From Mycolicibacterium sp. CBMA 226 (GTDB taxonomy: Bacteria; Actinomycetota; Actinomycetes; Mycobacteriales; Mycobacteriaceae), in the NCBI RefSeq assembly GCF_009729075.1, contig NZ_VTGY01000020.1, forward strand, positions 248,001 through 312,000: 64,000 bases of DNA, written 5' to 3'. Positions 1 to 8,034 of this stretch are shown here, piece after piece (within the stretch, counting starts at the first letter, position 1; the number at the start of each line of letters is the position of its first letter). Both the position numbers and the translations under genes were made by a program. Under the pieces are notes generated by a model. It was given only the letters and a program-made list of their open reading frames with translations, was not told the DNA's origin and ran no database searches.

Positions 1-773
1 CCGTCGGCTTCGGGCAGATGAAGGATCTGGAAATGCAGATCCAGCCGCCCAACTACCGGGTGGTGGTAGCGCTTGATGCCGTGTGTACACAGGGCCACGG
101 GTTGCGCGGCCCACAATTGCGCGAAGTCCTCGCTGGCCACACTCAGGTTGCCGACCAGACGGGCGAGGTCGGTCTCGGCAACATGGCCGGCGCTGACATA
201 GCGCAGCGAGGCCACCGCCAGGGTGGCCTCGGCCTCCCACTCGCGATGCAGGCTGCGCGCGTGCGCGTCGGTGAACATCATCGCCACCTTGTTGGGCGGC
301 TCGGCACTGTACGGCGCGCCCGGTTCCATGTGTGGCGCAAGCAATGCATGGCCCAGTCGATTCCAGGCGATGATGTCCTGCAACGGCGATAGCGCGACCG
401 CGGCGATGTCGGGCATAGCCTCCAGCAGGGTGACGCAGTCGAGACGCAGCCGGGTTGGCGCCAACCGCACCTTGGTGCCGCTGACCGAGGCGAGCCGCTG
501 CAGATGCGCCCGCTCGGCCTCGTCGAGTCCCAGCGCCCTTGCCAGAGCGTCCAGCACCTGCATCGAAGGATTGGTGGCCAGGCCCTGCTCGAGGCGCGTG
601 TAGTACGTCAACGACACCCCGGCTGCCTCGGCCAGTTCTTCGCGGCGCAGACCGGGCACCCGGCGAAGCCCCCGCCCAACCAGTCCCGGCAGCAGCGCCG
701 TATCTGCGGCCGCCCGCCGGCTACGAAGAAAGTCCGCCAGCTGCTGCCCGCCCGACCCGCGTGCTTCCGTCAT
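1..773 (-). CDS. XRE/MmyB-type transcriptional regulator (3' end outside window)
   Basis: The reading frame starts at an ATG read leftwards from 773 and stays open to the window edge, so the C-terminus is missing. An N-terminal helix-turn-helix (roughly residues 10-75) contains the motif VPGLRREELAEAAGVS followed by YYTRLEQG, the signature of the actinobacterial XRE regulators that carry an MmyB-like ligand-binding domain. The following region (VALSPLQDIIAWNRLGHAL, then a LHREWEAEA segment) fits that second domain, which in the family binds a small hydrophobic ligand. Such regulators usually control an adjacent dehydrogenase or oxidoreductase gene, but that neighbour would lie outside this window. 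The family call is secure; the target is unknown. Confidence 0.85.
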   Translation of the reverse strand, partial: MTEARGSGGQQLADFLRSRRAAADTALLPGLVGRGLRRVPGLRREELAEAAGVSLTYYTRLEQGLATNPSMQVLDALARALGLDEAERAHLQRLASVSGTKVRLAPTRLRLDCVTLLEAMPDIAAVALSPLQDIIAWNRLGHALLAPHMEPGAPYSAEPPNKVAMMFTDAHARSLHREWEAEATLAVASLRYVSAGHVAETDLARLVGNLSVASEDFAQLWAAQPVALCTHGIKRYHHPVVGRLDLHFQILHLPEAD

Positions 774-843
774 GTCTCTCATCGTGCGTGACGGAAGCAC
801 GGCGCGCCTGTCCCTGGCAGTGCCAGCCAGCCACCGGCGCTGT

Positions 844-1446
844 CTACAACCCGGACGGCACGACCTTGCCGTTGACCGTCACCTCGACCTGGCCGGTCTT
901 CGTGTTGTAAGCGATCTTGCCGTGCTCGAACGTCGCGACGAGCTGATCGCCGACCGGATTCTCATCGCTTGTCACGACGCCCAGCGGACCTGCCGAGCCA
1001 TTGGTGCCGGTGGCCGACGGCACGCCGTCCCCATCGCGTTGGACATTCCAGGCCTCGCGGATCCTGCCCCAGATGATGTATGCGGGCGTGCCCGGCTGGC
1101 TGTTCTTGGCCACGATTGCGCCGCCCTGGAACTGCTGGAAGACGACGCCACTGTCGCGGGCGCCGGCGTTGTGGTCACCGGTGAGAGGCTTGCCGAGGGC
1201 CGCCTTCTGCGCGTCGGTCGCCGACACGTATTTGGCGGCAATGGGGCCGGTGAGGGTGACCTCGACGTCCCTCTCCCCGACGAGCTTCACTTCGGCGGGC
1301 GGCGCCGGAGCCTCGGACGTGACCACCAACGCGACCTGAGGCTGCGCCGACGGCTCGACGTCCGTGCCAAGGCTGCAGACGGCAACAGACAGCGCGATGG
1401 CGGTCAGGCCGGCGGTAGTTGTGCGACGGTACGTGCTCGTGTTCAT
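844..1446 (-). CDS. Exported LGFP-repeat-like protein
   Basis: This 200-residue protein has an N-terminal signal peptide (basic TYRR stretch, then a hydrophobic segment to about residue 27). Its body resembles LGFP repeats: KAALGKPLTGD, a FQGGAIV segment, then GRIREAW and GPLGVVTSDE. LGFP repeats occur in actinobacterial envelope proteins and are thought to bind cell-wall material. The ATG at 1446 was preferred over an upstream in-frame start because AGGGGAAA sits just before it and the signal peptide then begins correctly. The cysteine near residue 24 is not in a good lipobox. An envelope role is inference; no catalytic residues are visible. Confidence 0.7.
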   Translation of the reverse strand: MNTSTYRRTTTAGLTAIALSVAVCSLGTDVEPSAQPQVALVVTSEAPAPPAEVKLVGERDVEVTLTGPIAAKYVSATDAQKAALGKPLTGDHNAGARDSGVVFQQFQGGAIVAKNSQPGTPAYIIWGRIREAWNVQRDGDGVPSATGTNGSAGPLGVVTSDENPVGDQLVATFEHGKIAYNTKTGQVEVTVNGKVVPSGL

Positions 1447-1544
1447 AGGTTTCCCCTCACGTCTTCGTGTGGTGTGCGTCAAGTTACGGCTGATCCCCCG
1501 ACCCCGTCACGACCATAACCGAGCCGCTTCAGCGTCGCGCGCGC

Positions 1545-2273
1545 TCAGCCCGGCATCAGGTGCCGAGTGAAGAACCGGGCCGCATCCTCCCCCGCGAACT
1601 GCGGCACGCCGGTGTGCCCACCCATGTTGGCGTGCAACGTCTTCTCCTGGGAACCGAAGGCGTCGAACAGGTCCAGCGCCTGCTGCCGGTCGTTTGCTTC
1701 GTCGTCCCACTGCAACAGGACGTGCAGCGGAATGCTGACGCGACGCGCTTCATCGAACATGATGCGGGGCACGAAGCTCCCCGCGAACAAGCCGGCGGCC
1801 GCGATGCGCGGCTCGACCACTGCCAACCGGATGCCGATGGCGATCACACCGCCCGAGAAGCCGACAGGACCGCTGACCTCGGACAGCGATAGCAGTGCAT
1901 CCAGCGTGGACTGCCATTCCGGGACTGCCTTCTCGACCAAGGGGAGAACGAGTCGGTCGACGATGTCGTCGACCGACTCTCCGGCCGCCAGCGCTCGGCG
2001 CAGATCGGCACGTGCCTGCTCAAGGTCGGCCAGGCGAGGGCGATCACCACTGCCGGGCAGTTCGATGGTGGCGGCGGCGAAACCGTGGGCCAAAGCCTGC
2101 TGAGCGCGGCCCGCGAGCCGCGGATACATCGCGCGCAATCCACCGGGATGGCCCAGCAGGATCAGCGGAGCTGGTGATGAACCGCGAGTCCACAGGGTCC
2201 CGGGGATATCTCCGAGGAGAAAAGCGCGTTCGAGGCTGCCGTCGTCGAGGTGATGTTGGGAAATGAAGTGCAT
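1545..2273 (-). CDS. Alpha/beta hydrolase (dienelactone-hydrolase/peptidase-like)
   Basis: The 242-residue alpha/beta hydrolase has an LILLGHPGG oxyanion-side motif near the N-terminus, a nucleophile elbow GFSGG with Ser at about residue 140, an Asp region in LQWDDEAND and a late His in ANMGGHTG. Family members hydrolyse esters, lactones or peptides; the substrate here cannot be read. The ATG at 2273 is preferred over one six bases upstream because GAAAGG then lies seven bases before it. The intergenic region ahead, shared with the divergent PIN gene, contains an 11-bp inverted repeat. No signal peptide, so cytoplasmic. Confidence 0.75.
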   Translation of the reverse strand: MHFISQHHLDDGSLERAFLLGDIPGTLWTRGSSPAPLILLGHPGGLRAMYPRLAGRAQQALAHGFAAATIELPGSGDRPRLADLEQARADLRRALAAGESVDDIVDRLVLPLVEKAVPEWQSTLDALLSLSEVSGPVGFSGGVIAIGIRLAVVEPRIAAAGLFAGSFVPRIMFDEARRVSIPLHVLLQWDDEANDRQQALDLFDAFGSQEKTLHANMGGHTGVPQFAGEDAARFFTRHLMPG

Positions 2274-2402
2274 GGTCATGCCTTTCGGGAGTGCTCGTTT
2301 ATCCGGCGCTCCCGGGACGACCTATCGCCCGACTGTGGCCCTGGTGAGGAGCACCCACGTCGATACGTTCACGGGTACCACCTCCTCGTCTTCTCACCCG
2401 GC

Positions 2403-2436
2403 CTGCCAACGAAACTAGCAGCGCCTTCGTTGGCAG
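2403..2436. promoter_or_regulatory. 11-bp perfect inverted repeat in divergent intergenic region
   Basis: CTGCCAACGAA at 2403-2413 is repeated exactly in inverted orientation at 2426-2436 with a 12-base spacer. It lies between the divergent hydrolase and PIN-domain genes, so an operator is more likely than a terminator. No T-run follows either arm. The protein that would bind it is unknown. Confidence 0.45.
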
Positions 2437-2547
2437 CCAACCGATTTTCGTCGCGGGATTCGCCTGTGCCGCCACGCTCCAACCAGCGCCGCAGTATCGG
2501 CGGCACATCTTGGGGGATGCGTGCGGCGCCTGTGGGAAGGTGCCCGC

Positions 2548-2955
2548 ATGACCATATTCGTCATCGACGCGCAAGTCGCGATCTCTCTGGCCACGGACGG
2601 TACAACGATTCCACCGCACCACAGCTTGACTGCTCCGACATTGCTGCGTTCGCAAGTTCTCGCTCTGGTGTACCAGTCTGTGCGGCGCGGAGAGATCGAT
2701 GAGCGAACGGGCCGCAAGGTGCTCGACGATGTCCGCGGACTACGGATCCGGCTGCTTGGCGATCGGTCGTTGCAGGACCGCGCATGGCGAATAGCCGCGA
2801 AACTCAGTCTGCCGGACACCTACCAGGCCGAGTACATTGCGCTGACCCAACTGCAGGCCGACGCGCTGGCCACGTCGGACAGGAAGCTCGCCGAAGCCGC
2901 GAGCGCCTTCGTGCAGACCGTGTCGCCAGCCGAGATTTTGCGGCCGTCGCGTTGA
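2548..2955 (+). CDS. PIN-domain nuclease, VapC-like toxin without recognised antitoxin
   Basis: The 135-residue PIN protein has its first acidic ligand in FVIDAQVAI near the N-terminus, a central acidic region around DTYQAEYIALTQ, and the late acidic motif ALATSDRKLA. In VapC-type toxins these residues hold the metal that cuts RNA. The ATG at 2548 has GGGAAGG about seven bases upstream. A VapC normally follows and overlaps a small antitoxin gene; none can be seen upstream on this strand, and downstream is a convergent GNAT gene. It could be a solitary PIN nuclease, or have a very small or distant antitoxin. The family call is good; the toxin role is inference. Confidence 0.75.
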   Translation: MTIFVIDAQVAISLATDGTTIPPHHSLTAPTLLRSQVLALVYQSVRRGEIDERTGRKVLDDVRGLRIRLLGDRSLQDRAWRIAAKLSLPDTYQAEYIALTQLQADALATSDRKLAEAASAFVQTVSPAEILRPSR

Positions 2956-2987
2956 CGTCTTTGGGTGAGGCCTGGGGTTGGGTACGG

Positions 2988-3467
2988 CTACCGCAGAGTT
3001 TTGATCATCGCCAGCCCGAGTGGCCCGCTACCTTGGCCGTCCGCGCGAAATCCCTTGCGTTCGTATAGACGCTTGGCGGGATTGCGTACATGCACGTTGG
3101 TGCACATCTTGTCGAAATCCCTTGCTAGATCGACAAAGAGTGCGTCCAACAGGAAGCGACCGACACCTGTGCCGCGCCGCCCAGGCGCGACTCCGATACA
3201 CAGCTCGCGCAGTGGCATTCCCCTGTCGTCTACACGCAGCGGCGGATCGCTGAGATACGTCCACACGGCACCGACCCTTTCGCCGGCATATTCCTCGGCG
3301 ATGATGGGCACCTCACCATGACGCGGCAGCAGTTCGAGCACTTCATCGTCATCAGGGTCGGGCAGCGGCCAATCCTCGATGACGCAGGCATGGCGTGCCA
3401 TGTCGACGATGAAGCTCCGATCGTGAGTTGTCGCGGCACGCAACCGCACAGCGAGTTCGGTGGCCAT
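2988..3467 (-). CDS. GNAT-family N-acetyltransferase
   Basis: The 159-residue single-domain GNAT protein starts with LRAATTHDRSFIVDMAR (beta-1/alpha-1). The acetyl-CoA pyrophosphate loop is present as GVAPGRRGTGVGRFLLDAL (residues about 92-110), followed by NVHVRNPAKRLYERKGF, the conserved beta-5/alpha-4 end. The family transfers acetyl groups from acetyl-CoA to amines; the acceptor is not predictable. It is convergent with the PIN gene and divergent from the carboxylesterase, so it is probably monocistronic. Confidence 0.85.
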   Translation of the reverse strand: MATELAVRLRAATTHDRSFIVDMARHACVIEDWPLPDPDDDEVLELLPRHGEVPIIAEEYAGERVGAVWTYLSDPPLRVDDRGMPLRELCIGVAPGRRGTGVGRFLLDALFVDLARDFDKMCTNVHVRNPAKRLYERKGFRADGQGSGPLGLAMIKTLR

Positions 3468-3567
3468 GCGTAGATCGTTCCAGCTGCCTTCTGCGACGCA
3501 CCAACGTTTCTACAGGGCGATCCGACATCGCCGTGGTGCCGGGCCGGGCTGTGATACCGCGAAGGTC

Positions 3568-3586
3568 CCGATTGTCTCGGGACGCG
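3568..3586. promoter_or_regulatory. 7-bp inverted repeat upstream of carboxylesterase
   Basis: GTCCCGA and TCGGGAC form a perfect 7-bp inverted repeat with a 5-base centre in the 140-bp gap between the divergent GNAT and carboxylesterase genes, ending about 20 bases before the esterase start. It could be an operator or a 5' leader hairpin. Function is inference. Confidence 0.35.
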
Positions 3587-3607
3587 AACGCATGACGTGA
3601 TCAATCC

Positions 3608-5092
3608 ATGGTCGGCGACCCTCTGGTGCGCACCGGCGCTGGAGTAGTCCGCGGACGACAAGAGGGCGCTGTCGCCGTGTTCCGCGGCATCCCGTACGCA
3701 CTACCGCCCACAGGCCCACGGCGTTTCCATGCTCCCGAGGCCGCTGGACCATGGGAAGGGGTTTGCGATGCCGTCCGGTTCGGACCGACCGCTCCGCAAC
3801 TGAATAGCATCGCCGACTCTGACGCTGACTTTGACCCGGGGTGGCTGACGCTCAACGTGTGGTCGCCAGACCCGGGAGCGGCGCGACTACCGGTCATGGT
3901 GTGGATTCACGGCGGGCGTTACCTCGAGGACAGCACGGCAAACCCGCACTACGACGGCACCAACCTCGCCGGGTCAGGCGTCGTCCTGGTTAGCGTGAAC
4001 TACCGTGTTGGAGCGGAAGGCTTCGCAGCCATCGCTGGGGCACCACACAATCGGGGGCTTCTGGACCAGATCGCCGCGCTGCGCTGGGTGCAAGACAACA
4101 TCGCCGCCTTCGGCGGGGACCCTACGAACGTGACTGTCTTCGGCCAATCAGCCGGCGCCGGCAGTATCGCCTCGCTCATGGTCATGCCGACCACCGTCGG
4201 CTTGTTCCGGCGCGCGATCGTCCAGAGCCTTCCCGGAACCTTCTTCACTGAGCAGCTAGCCTCTGCAGTTTCGTCGGAGATCGCCGCCCAGCTGAATACC
4301 AAAGCGACAGTTACTGAGCTCCAACGGTTCTCGCCGTATGACCTCGTGCAGGCAAGTGATGTAGTGCTGCGACGAATGCCAACCTTCGCAGTGAGTTGGG
4401 GACCGATGACCCTCACCCCGACCCCGTTCTCACCGATCGTTGACGGCGATACCTTGCCGGAAGCACCGTGGTGTGCCCTGGCAACCGGAGTTGCCCGCCA
4501 CGTCGATCTGCTCGTCGGACACACACGCGATGAATACTCACTGTTCAATCCCCTGCGCGGACGTGACGTGACCGAACGCGACCTGGCCGCTATCGAGAGC
4601 CGACTCGCTCCTACCGGCAGTCGGCCCGGTAGATATCGCGCGGCCTATCCCGATGCTGCGACGGGACCCTTATACGAAACCGTCACTGCTGACTGGCTTT
4701 TTCGGATACCCAGCCAGCACCTCGCTAGCGCCCATCGTGCCGGCGGCGGTACTGCTTGGCTATACGAACTTATCTGGGCGTTCGATCCGGACGAAGGTGC
4801 CGCACACAGCCTCGACATGCTGTTGATCTTCGGCACGCTCACTTACCGTGAGATCACCGACCACCCCAACGTTTACCCGCGCGCCGCACAGGAATACAAC
4901 TACCTGTCTGAGGCCATGCGTCGCGACTGGATCCTATTTGCCTCGCACGGGGACCCCGGCTGGGCCTCGTATGCGCCGCCACGAAGAACTACTCGTGTCT
5001 ACGACGTTGAATCCATAGATCGGCCGTACCCCGAGGAGGCGTCACGGCGCCTATGGGCCGACCACCGGTTCGGACCGTTGGGCCTCGTATGA
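3608..5092 (+). CDS. Type-B carboxylesterase
   Basis: The 494-residue enzyme is of normal length for the carboxylesterase/para-nitrobenzyl esterase family. Visible hallmarks are FRGIPYALPPTG near the N-terminus, the oxyanion-hole stretch VMVWIHGG at about residues 97-104, the nucleophile elbow FGQSAGAGS with Ser about 181, an acidic triad candidate in HTRDEYSLF (Glu about 309) and the His in GAAHSLDMLLIFG (about 400). It hydrolyses carboxylic esters in the cytoplasm, since no signal peptide is present. No clear Shine-Dalgarno precedes the start, so translation may be leaderless. It stands alone, convergent with an F420-type oxidoreductase. Confidence 0.9.
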   Translation: MVGDPLVRTGAGVVRGRQEGAVAVFRGIPYALPPTGPRRFHAPEAAGPWEGVCDAVRFGPTAPQLNSIADSDADFDPGWLTLNVWSPDPGAARLPVMVWIHGGRYLEDSTANPHYDGTNLAGSGVVLVSVNYRVGAEGFAAIAGAPHNRGLLDQIAALRWVQDNIAAFGGDPTNVTVFGQSAGAGSIASLMVMPTTVGLFRRAIVQSLPGTFFTEQLASAVSSEIAAQLNTKATVTELQRFSPYDLVQASDVVLRRMPTFAVSWGPMTLTPTPFSPIVDGDTLPEAPWCALATGVARHVDLLVGHTRDEYSLFNPLRGRDVTERDLAAIESRLAPTGSRPGRYRAAYPDAATGPLYETVTADWLFRIPSQHLASAHRAGGGTAWLYELIWAFDPDEGAAHSLDMLLIFGTLTYREITDHPNVYPRAAQEYNYLSEAMRRDWILFASHGDPGWASYAPPRRTTRVYDVESIDRPYPEEASRRLWADHRFGPLGLV

Positions 5093-5094
5093 CA

Positions 5095-5111
5095 CGTCCT
5101 CGACGAGGACG
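5095..5111. terminator. Perfect palindrome in convergent gap, likely bidirectional terminator
   Basis: CGTCCTCG and CGAGGACG flank a single A, giving a perfect 17-bp palindrome three bases after the esterase stop and 13 bases before the stop of the convergent oxidoreductase gene. As RNA it folds to a 6-bp stem with a 5-base loop on either strand. There is no T-run, which is common for mycobacterial terminators. Confidence 0.5.
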
Positions 5112-5124
5112 GAACGAAACCCAT

Positions 5125-6051
5125 TCAGCCACCGCCACATCGCGATTGCGTGGTAGCCGTAGCGTCGCCGACCACCGCGGGCGCTACTTTCGCCAGTCGA
5201 GTAGCGGCCTCGACCACAACACCGAGTTCGGTGATCGCCCACGGCCGTCCGCGGGCGATCACGACGACGTGCTGAATGCCCTGCCCGGCCAGTTTCCGGC
5301 ACCGTTCGACCAACTGGTCGACGGACTCGCCTGGCGTCAACGCGGTGGTGATGGTGTGTTCGATCTGCCGACGCGGCCGCCCGATCTCGGCGCAATGCCG
5401 CCCGAGTGCGTCGAGCTGACGGCGAATCACGCTCTCTCCGTTGGGGATATCGAACAGATTGCAGGCATCTGCGTATTCGGCGACCATGCGCAGGGTACGA
5501 CGTTCGCCGGTGCCGCCGATGAGCACTGGCGGCCGCCCGATCGGCCGCGGCCGGCCGATGGGGTGCTCAGCGCGGTAATAGCTTCCCTCGTAAGGGGATT
5601 CGTCGCCGTCCCACATGCGGCGGGTCAGTTGGAGCAATTCGCCCATGCGGTCGAATCGTTCTCCGGTCGGCGGCAGGAACAGCCCGAGCGACCGCGCCTC
5701 GTCGGCGTTGTAGCCCGCGCCGAGTCCCAACCATGCACGCCCACCGGACAGTACATCCAGCGTTGTGACGGCTTTGACCAACAGCGCGGGGTCGCGAAAA
5801 GTCGTTGCGGTGACCAATGTTCCGAGCCGTAGCTCTGTGGTCTTGGCGGCGAGGAAGCCGAGCGTGGTGTACGCCTCGAGCATCGGCTCATCTGGTCGGC
5901 TGGCGGGGTCGGCCTGCAACAGGTGATCAGCCACCCAGAGGGTGTCAACGTCTGTGCCATCGAGGAATTCCGCCACCGATGCGAGGTTTGCGCGGATTGC
6001 CGCCGGCCCCTCCGGCCACGAGAAGTTGGTGATGCTGACGCTGAGTCTCAT
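5125..6051 (-). CDS. LLM-class F420-dependent oxidoreductase
   Basis: The 308-residue luciferase-like monooxygenase-fold protein shows the family order: MRLSVSITNF at the start, DTLWVADHL near residue 37, LRLGTLVTATTFRDPALL around residue 78, then GGRAWLGLGAGYN with the cofactor-contact glycine loop, and GRPPVLIGGTGERRTLRMVAEYAD in the second half. Mycobacterial members with this layout usually use deazaflavin F420 as hydride carrier; the substrate is unknown. Its ATG overlaps the stop of the upstream membrane-protein gene (ATGA, 6048-6051), so the two are translationally coupled and probably share the MarR-controlled promoter. Confidence 0.85.
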   Translation of the reverse strand: MRLSVSITNFSWPEGPAAIRANLASVAEFLDGTDVDTLWVADHLLQADPASRPDEPMLEAYTTLGFLAAKTTELRLGTLVTATTFRDPALLVKAVTTLDVLSGGRAWLGLGAGYNADEARSLGLFLPPTGERFDRMGELLQLTRRMWDGDESPYEGSYYRAEHPIGRPRPIGRPPVLIGGTGERRTLRMVAEYADACNLFDIPNGESVIRRQLDALGRHCAEIGRPRRQIEHTITTALTPGESVDQLVERCRKLAGQGIQHVVVIARGRPWAITELGVVVEAATRLAKVAPAVVGDATATTQSRCGGG

Positions 6052-6782
6052 GCCGGCCCGCCGGAGACTGCATGTACTGGCCGGTTGCGGGCGGCGCGGC
6101 GCTTCGGTAGCACGGCGCCAACGGCGACCAGCCAGATCAAGGCCGACAACCTGGCGATCGGCAGTAGCGGCGCGGCCGGCGGCCAGATGAGTACAACCGT
6201 CGTGAGCTCGGCGGCCACGGCGATCCCGAGTCCGAGCCACGCCAAGGTCCGCGGCACCAGATGCAGGATCAGCACCGGGACGGCGAGACCTGCCGTCAAC
6301 AGGCCGAGCATCACGACGTGTGCCACGCCGCCGGTGAGGAACACCAGATAGTAGAGCGCATGGATCAATGGGCCGTCGGCGATGACCTCCGGCCGCGACA
6401 GTGTCCACAGCAGCAGGCTCGACAGCCCCAGTCCCGCAGCCGCGAGTACGCCACCGGCCAGCGCGATTGTGGCCCCCGGCGCGGTAACGCCGAGTTGCCG
6501 TAGTCGCGCACTGGCCGTGGCAGCGTAGATCAGGAGCGGCACCGACGATCCGAAGACGAAGACCGCGCCCACCTGCACCGCCGCCGAGTGCGCACGGAAG
6601 TAGTCCAGCACTGCCGCCGAATCCCCGTACGGCAGTGGCGGCACGCCGCCGAGCGCGGCACCCAAGATGACGCCGCAGAGCAGCAGGCCGAGCGAAATCG
6701 TGCCGAGAAGCCACAGGGGCGGTCCGCCCTGCTGTGGTGCCCGGCCTGTGGTCGTCGGCCGATCGCTGGCGTAATCGTTCAT
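6048..6782 (-). CDS. Integral membrane protein, DUF4386-like
   Basis: The 244-residue protein has about six hydrophobic segments, starting at residue 24 after a short hydrophilic N-terminus. Length and hydrophobicity pattern are compatible with the DUF4386-type membrane proteins, but that assignment is tentative. It is the first gene of a two-gene unit with the F420-type oxidoreductase, overlapping it by four bases, and is divergent from a MarR regulator whose likely operator lies just upstream. It may be a membrane partner or transporter for the substrate of the oxidoreductase, which is inference. Confidence 0.6.
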   Translation of the reverse strand: MNDYASDRPTTTGRAPQQGGPPLWLLGTISLGLLLCGVILGAALGGVPPLPYGDSAAVLDYFRAHSAAVQVGAVFVFGSSVPLLIYAATASARLRQLGVTAPGATIALAGGVLAAAGLGLSSLLLWTLSRPEVIADGPLIHALYYLVFLTGGVAHVVMLGLLTAGLAVPVLILHLVPRTLAWLGLGIAVAAELTTVVLIWPPAAPLLPIARLSALIWLVAVGAVLPKRRAARNRPVHAVSGGPA

Positions 6783-6798
6783 GCGTTGAACAATATTC

Positions 6799-6810
6799 CT
6801 AGTGAACTAG
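6799..6810. promoter_or_regulatory. Candidate MarR operator in divergent promoter
   Basis: CTAGTGAACTAG is a short inverted repeat (5-bp arms, 2-base centre) within an unusually AT-rich 81-base gap between the membrane-protein gene and marR. Position and size fit a MarR-family site that would control both directions. Confidence 0.45.
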
Positions 6811-6863
6811 ATGCGTCAACATCATTCACAAACAGAATGGTTTATGCAGTGTATTGTTTGGCC

Positions 6864-7400
6864 ATGCCATCAGCTTCCAGCGCCCAGCAGCGGGGCGGTG
6901 CCGCGTTCCTGCTTGCCCAACTTGGCCATCACGCCGCTCAGTTGTTCGCCGAACGCCTGGTGGCCGTGAAGCTGACTCCCCCACATGCCGGCATCTTGCG
7001 GATGATCGCCACGCAGCCCGGACTCAGTCAGCAGGAACTGAGCGGACTGCTAGGCCTGTTGCCCAGCCGAGTGGTCGCATATCTCGACGAGCTCGAGTCA
7101 CGTGGTGAGGTCGAACGTCGGCGCAACCCGACCGATCGACGTCTGTACGCGTTGTACCTGACCAAGTCGGGTGAGAAGTTGATGCAGACACTTTCGGAGA
7201 TCGCTCGCGAGCACGAACAAGAGCTGACGGCCGGCTTGACCGGCCAACAACGTAAGTCACTCGATGAACTGCTCAGCGCTCTCGCCGAACAGCAAGGCCT
7301 GGCGCCGGCGGTGCACCCGGGCTACCGGCAACTCGGCCGCCGGCAGGCCGACACTCCGACCGCGCGACGAAAGACTGCACCGGAGGCATCCGCTCCATAG
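6864..7400 (+). CDS. MarR-family transcriptional regulator
   Basis: The 178-residue winged-helix protein contains a recognisable MarR core: AFLLAQLGHHAAQLFAERL dimerisation helix, TPPHAGILRMI, a DNA-reading helix in SQQELSGLLGLLPSRVV, and the wing GEVERRRNPTDRRLYALYLT, a hallmark of the family. The C-terminal 35 residues are basic and low complexity. The ATG at 6864 is preferred because it places the core at the normal distance from the N-terminus. It is divergent from the membrane protein/oxidoreductase pair and most likely represses it in response to a phenolic or similar ligand. Confidence 0.85.
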   Translation: MPSASSAQQRGGAAFLLAQLGHHAAQLFAERLVAVKLTPPHAGILRMIATQPGLSQQELSGLLGLLPSRVVAYLDELESRGEVERRRNPTDRRLYALYLTKSGEKLMQTLSEIAREHEQELTAGLTGQQRKSLDELLSALAEQQGLAPAVHPGYRQLGRRQADTPTARRKTAPEASAP

Positions 7401-7418
7401 CCTCGACTGCGGCGGTGG

Positions 7419-7433
7419 GCCGGTCGGTCCGGC
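7419..7433. terminator. Possible terminator hairpin in convergent gap
   Basis: GCCGG, a 5-base loop and CCGGC form a small GC-only stem in the 34-base gap between the converging marR and small exported-protein genes. It has no T-run, so this is weak evidence. Confidence 0.3.
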
Positions 7434-7434
7434 G

Positions 7435-7779
7435 CTACCGGCAGGGCACTGGGATGAACAACGACCAGCACATGCCCGGCAGTGGATTGGGAGCAGGTGG
7501 TGCGGGCGGGTCGTCTTCGGGCGGATTCGGTCCGTCCCAAACGTTTTGAGCCACATTCCCGTGCCCGAATTGCACCATGTAGTAGGTGTGGCAGACGTTC
7601 TCGTCCCAAATGACCGGGTTCGTCACGTGGTTGCCTGATATCCACATCGAGTCTCCTGGGCACCACCGATGTGGACCGGTGACGGCCTGCGCAGTCCCGC
7701 TGCCCAGTCCCAGACCTGCCAGCCCGGTACCACCGAAAACCGCCGCCGCGGCCAAGCCCGTAAGAATTCGCTTCATCAT
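7435..7779 (-). CDS. Small exported mycobacterial protein of unknown function
   Basis: The 114-residue precursor has a signal peptide (MKRILTGLAAAAV, cleavage likely after GTAQA near residue 32). The mature part starts GPHRWCPGDSMW and contains conserved-looking polar and aromatic residues (NHVTNPVIWD, VCHTYYMVQFGHGN) and a proline-rich tail ending in two cysteines. Proteins with this start are widespread small secreted proteins in mycobacteria, but I know no function. Three or four cysteines suggest disulfides outside the cytoplasm. A second ATG three bases in has better spacing from GGGAG and may be the true start. Confidence 0.7.
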   Translation of the reverse strand: MMKRILTGLAAAAVFGGTGLAGLGLGSGTAQAVTGPHRWCPGDSMWISGNHVTNPVIWDENVCHTYYMVQFGHGNVAQNVWDGPNPPEDDPPAPPAPNPLPGMCWSLFIPVPCR

Positions 7780-8034
7780 GGTGCTCCCGTATCCCTGTGT
7801 CCCGCCGACCCGATCCGCGGCCGTCCCCTGAGACCATGCGACGACGGGCTTGGGAGATTCTTGGCGAACCGGAGCTCCTGAGTGCGCGGGCTGCGCCCGG
7901 ACGCCACCGAGTTATTCGACAGTCGCGTCGATGCAGAGAACTTGCAGCCGAATCACAGCGTCCGCACAGGTTCAACGAATTAACTCCGGGGGGCACCGTT
8001 GCCCGGCATCGGACGAATTCGGTTGGGAGACGGC

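Noticed and set aside
3468..3607. Small antisense or peptide gene between GNAT and esterase
   Set aside because: No frame with a ribosome site; only the 7-bp dyad stands out.
7780..8034. Mg-sensing leader (M-box type) upstream of corA
   Set aside because: Only a 5-bp stem is visible and no conserved riboswitch elements could be matched.
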